Shown here piece after piece: positions 5,151 to 6,166 of a stretch of DNA of 6,166 bases (position 1 is its first letter; every line of letters begins with the position of its first letter). The stretch is taken from the NCBI GenBank assembly GCA_011390385.1, contig JAABSN010000199.1:1-6166 (forward strand), written 5' to 3'. Position numbers and translations under genes: made by a program. The notes under the pieces are model-generated. The model was not told where the DNA came from. It searched no databases and saw nothing but the letters and a program-made list of their open reading frames with translations. This DNA comes from Thioalkalivibrio nitratireducens. Lineage in GTDB: Bacteria; Pseudomonadota; Gammaproteobacteria; Ectothiorhodospirales; Ectothiorhodospiraceae.

Positions 5151-5210
5151 TTCTAACGTTGAGCATCAGGGGCGCCGCGAAGCGGCGTCCCCTGCATGCG
5201 CTAGTTAGCC
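5151..5210 (-). other. attC: Integron attC site (downstream of GNAT gene)
   Basis: On the minus strand R'' GGCTAAC (5204-5210) contains the TAA stop of the GNAT gene, and R' GTTAGAA (5151-5157) closes the 60-bp site. The arms GCATGCAGGGG and CCCCTGATGC pair with one extra G in the gene-proximal arm, and a hairpin GCCGC-TTCG-CGGC lies in the centre. This is a classical attC fold. Confidence 0.88.
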
Positions 5211-5714
5211 GGCGGTTCCGAGCATCTTCTCATAACAATAGAAATCCCCCTTTCGGAACCTCACCTGCCCCGCACGCTGGTACGAGGAGAGCTCGTAGAA
5301 CCGCACGGCTCTGGGGTTCTCTACGAAAACGTCGAGACGAATGCAGTTGCAACCGATACTTTCGCCACGTGTTTCTAGAAAGCGCAGCAAGGCACGCGCG
5401 ATACCTTTCCCTTCGGCCTCCGGCGCCACCATTAGACGATGAATCACAGCTGGCCGGCCGGAGAACCGCCAAGAGACATCGGCGTACTCTGGACTTTGAT
5501 GTTCGTTCAGCGTTGCCATCCCTGCAATCACTCCTGCAATCCTAACGATGAACGCAGCCCCATCGTCGACGTCGCGCTGGATGGTCCCACGGTCCGGGTA
5601 TATGTCGCCCCACTGGTCGATGCCTTGCGATTGCATCTTCAAGATGCACGCCCTCACGAGGTCCATGAGACCAGTTGTGTCAACCAGGTTGGCTTGGCGA
5701 ATTTCGATGTCCAC
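5205..5714 (-). CDS. GNAT-family N-acetyltransferase
   Basis: A 169-residue protein covering a whole GNAT domain. The N-terminus MDIEIRQANLVDTTGLMDLV is the usual first strand and helix; IVRIAGVIAGMATL (56-69) is strand pair 2-3; HRLMVAPEAEGKGIARALL (92-110) is motif A, with the acetyl-CoA pyrophosphate loop E-x-E-G-K-G-I-A; CNCIRLDVFVENPRAVRFYE (122-141) is motif B, with N133 and Y140 in their usual places. It transfers an acetyl group from acetyl-CoA to an amine acceptor in the cytoplasm; the acceptor cannot be assigned. The GTG at 5712-5714 is the best start: GAGG lies seven bases upstream, and it follows the R' box of the preceding attC by 15 bases. The ATG slightly upstream is in another frame. 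The stop is inside the next attC. No promoter is visible, so expression probably depends on upstream transcription. Confidence 0.9.
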   Translation of the reverse strand: MDIEIRQANLVDTTGLMDLVRACILKMQSQGIDQWGDIYPDRGTIQRDVDDGAAFIVRIAGVIAGMATLNEHQSPEYADVSWRFSGRPAVIHRLMVAPEAEGKGIARALLRFLETRGESIGCNCIRLDVFVENPRAVRFYELSSYQRAGQVRFRKGDFYCYEKMLGTAG

Positions 5715-5729
5715 TGGGATGCCTCATCC

Positions 5730-5795
5730 GGCTAACGCCCAGATTCAGCCGCGGCCTCGCTTCGCGAGGCCATCGGCCGGGACCTGTGGTTAGGC
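5730..5795 (-). other. attC: Integron attC site (downstream of partial GNAT gene)
   Basis: On the minus strand R'' GCCTAAC (5789-5795), a perfect RYYYAAC, begins 10 bases past the GNAT stop; R' GTTAGCC (5730-5736) ends the 66-bp site. A central hairpin GGCCTCGC-GAA-GCGAGGCC is flanked by partly paired arms (AGGTCCCGGCCG against CGGCTGAATCTGG). Because both outer boxes resemble core sites in either direction, orientation rests on the flanking genes. Confidence 0.88.
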
Positions 5796-5805
5796 CGCAC
5801 CATGT

Positions 5806-6166
5806 CTAGACGATAGCCTTGGCCATGAACACATTGAAGTCTGTGGCGGTGTATTCGCCGAACGAACCGCTCCACTCGAAGCCATTGCGCCGATAGAGCC
5901 CATGCGCGGGCTCGAAGGCCGGTCCAGTGCCCGTTTCGAGAAGAAGACGTGAGTATCCTCGCTGATGGGCCGTACGAACGATCTCATCGAGGATGGCTTG
6001 CCCGACACCGCTACGCAGAAAGGCCGATCGTGTGCGCATTGATTTGACTTCGCCGGTCAGCGGGTCTAGTTCCTTCAGTGCTCCGCACCCGCTCAAGATT
6101 CCGTCTACCCGCGCCGTCCAGAAGGTGACGCTCGGCGCTTGAAGGTTCTTGATGGCGAGCGCATTT
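5806..6166 (-). CDS. GNAT-family N-acetyltransferase, 5' end outside window
   Basis: The frame is open from the right edge to a TAG at 5806-5808, giving 119 visible residues without the start. The part upstream of the in-frame TTG near 6096 is clearly coding (NALAIKNLQAPSVTFWTARV, then DGILSGCGALKEL), so the gene extends past the edge and the TTG is not its start. GCGALKELDPLTGEVKSMRT is strand 3-4 leading to motif A, RSGVGQAILDEI is the acetyl-CoA loop and helix (R-x-G-V-G), and PAHGLYRRNGFEWSGSFGEY is the motif B end with Y and F in the usual positions. The GCGALK and SLET-like (LLLETGTG) segments resemble the YsnE/PhnO-like group. The acceptor is unknown. It differs clearly from the second GNAT at 5205-5714, so the two are not a recent duplication. 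Confidence 0.88.
   Translation of the reverse strand, partial: NALAIKNLQAPSVTFWTARVDGILSGCGALKELDPLTGEVKSMRTRSAFLRSGVGQAILDEIVRTAHQRGYSRLLLETGTGPAFEPAHGLYRRNGFEWSGSFGEYTATDFNVFMAKAIV

Larger units (their letters stand above)
1..6166 (-). mobile_element. Integron gene-cassette array (integrase not in window)
   Basis: All supportable genes point the same way, and six junctions carry attC-like imperfect inverted repeats bounded by RYYYAAC-like and GTTRRRY-like boxes. Several start codons lie within about 20 bases of a preceding R' box, and two stop codons fall inside the R'' box, both usual for cassettes. The contents (two GNATs, HigBA, a VOC protein, a small monooxygenase, a membrane protein) are typical accessory cassette cargo. 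Cassettes are read away from attI, so any intI and attI should lie beyond position 6166. The leftmost genes (1-768) follow an attC, but their downstream attC is outside the window, so membership is inferred for them. The alternative, an ordinary chromosomal operon, does not explain the repeats. Confidence 0.87.

Noticed and set aside
5806..6096. Short GNAT-like protein starting at TTG near 6096
   Set aside because: The same frame is open and encodes family-like residues up to the window edge, so the gene is a partial longer GNAT and not a short one.
1..6166. CRISPR array, insertion sequence, tRNA or rRNA genes
   Set aside because: No regularly spaced direct repeats, no transposase-like frame or terminal inverted repeats, and no tRNA or rRNA consensus segments were seen on either strand.

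Overview
The window looks like a stretch of an integron gene-cassette array. Every supportable gene lies on the minus strand. They are compact, functionally unrelated accessory genes, and most junctions carry a 58-74 bp imperfect inverted repeat with the hallmarks of an attC recombination site: a gene-proximal R'' box close to RYYYAAC, a 3' R' box close to GTTRRRY, and inner arms that pair. In three sites the gene-proximal arm has one extra unpaired base. No integrase gene or attI site is visible. Since cassettes are read away from attI, the platform, if present, would lie beyond the right (high-coordinate) end. The attC sites differ from one another, as in environmental or sedentary chromosomal arrays rather than clinical class 1 integrons. 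The host cannot be named from this window; moderately high GC and a lipoprotein-type amidase are only weak hints.

In reading order (right to left): a GNAT acetyltransferase cut by the window edge (5806-6166) and attC 5730-5795; a second, different GNAT (5205-5714) and attC 5151-5210; a HigB-HigA toxin-antitoxin pair (4808-5089, 4497-4796) with its own promoter and a palindromic operator candidate, then attC 4428-4488; a GC-rich amidase-signature lipoprotein gene broken by a frameshift near 3797 (2738-4422); an antibiotic-biosynthesis-monooxygenase-like protein (2282-2602) and attC 2199-2272; a six-helix membrane protein of unknown family (1433-2071) and attC 1381-1438; a VOC/glyoxalase-fold protein (1014-1364) and attC 929-994; and finally an isoprenylcysteine-methyltransferase-like membrane enzyme (316-768) followed 42 bases later by the 5' part of a membrane-anchored alpha/beta hydrolase (1-273), apparently in one cassette.

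The genes do not form a pathway. They are linked by mobility: most have little leader sequence and no promoter I can see, so they would depend on an upstream promoter or remain silent, whereas higBA carries its own expression signals and would be expected to stabilise the array against loss. The junction between the broken amidase and the monooxygenase has no clear attC, so those two genes may now move as one fused cassette. There is no gene-free stretch longer than 300 bases; the longest, 769-928, is a structured leader.
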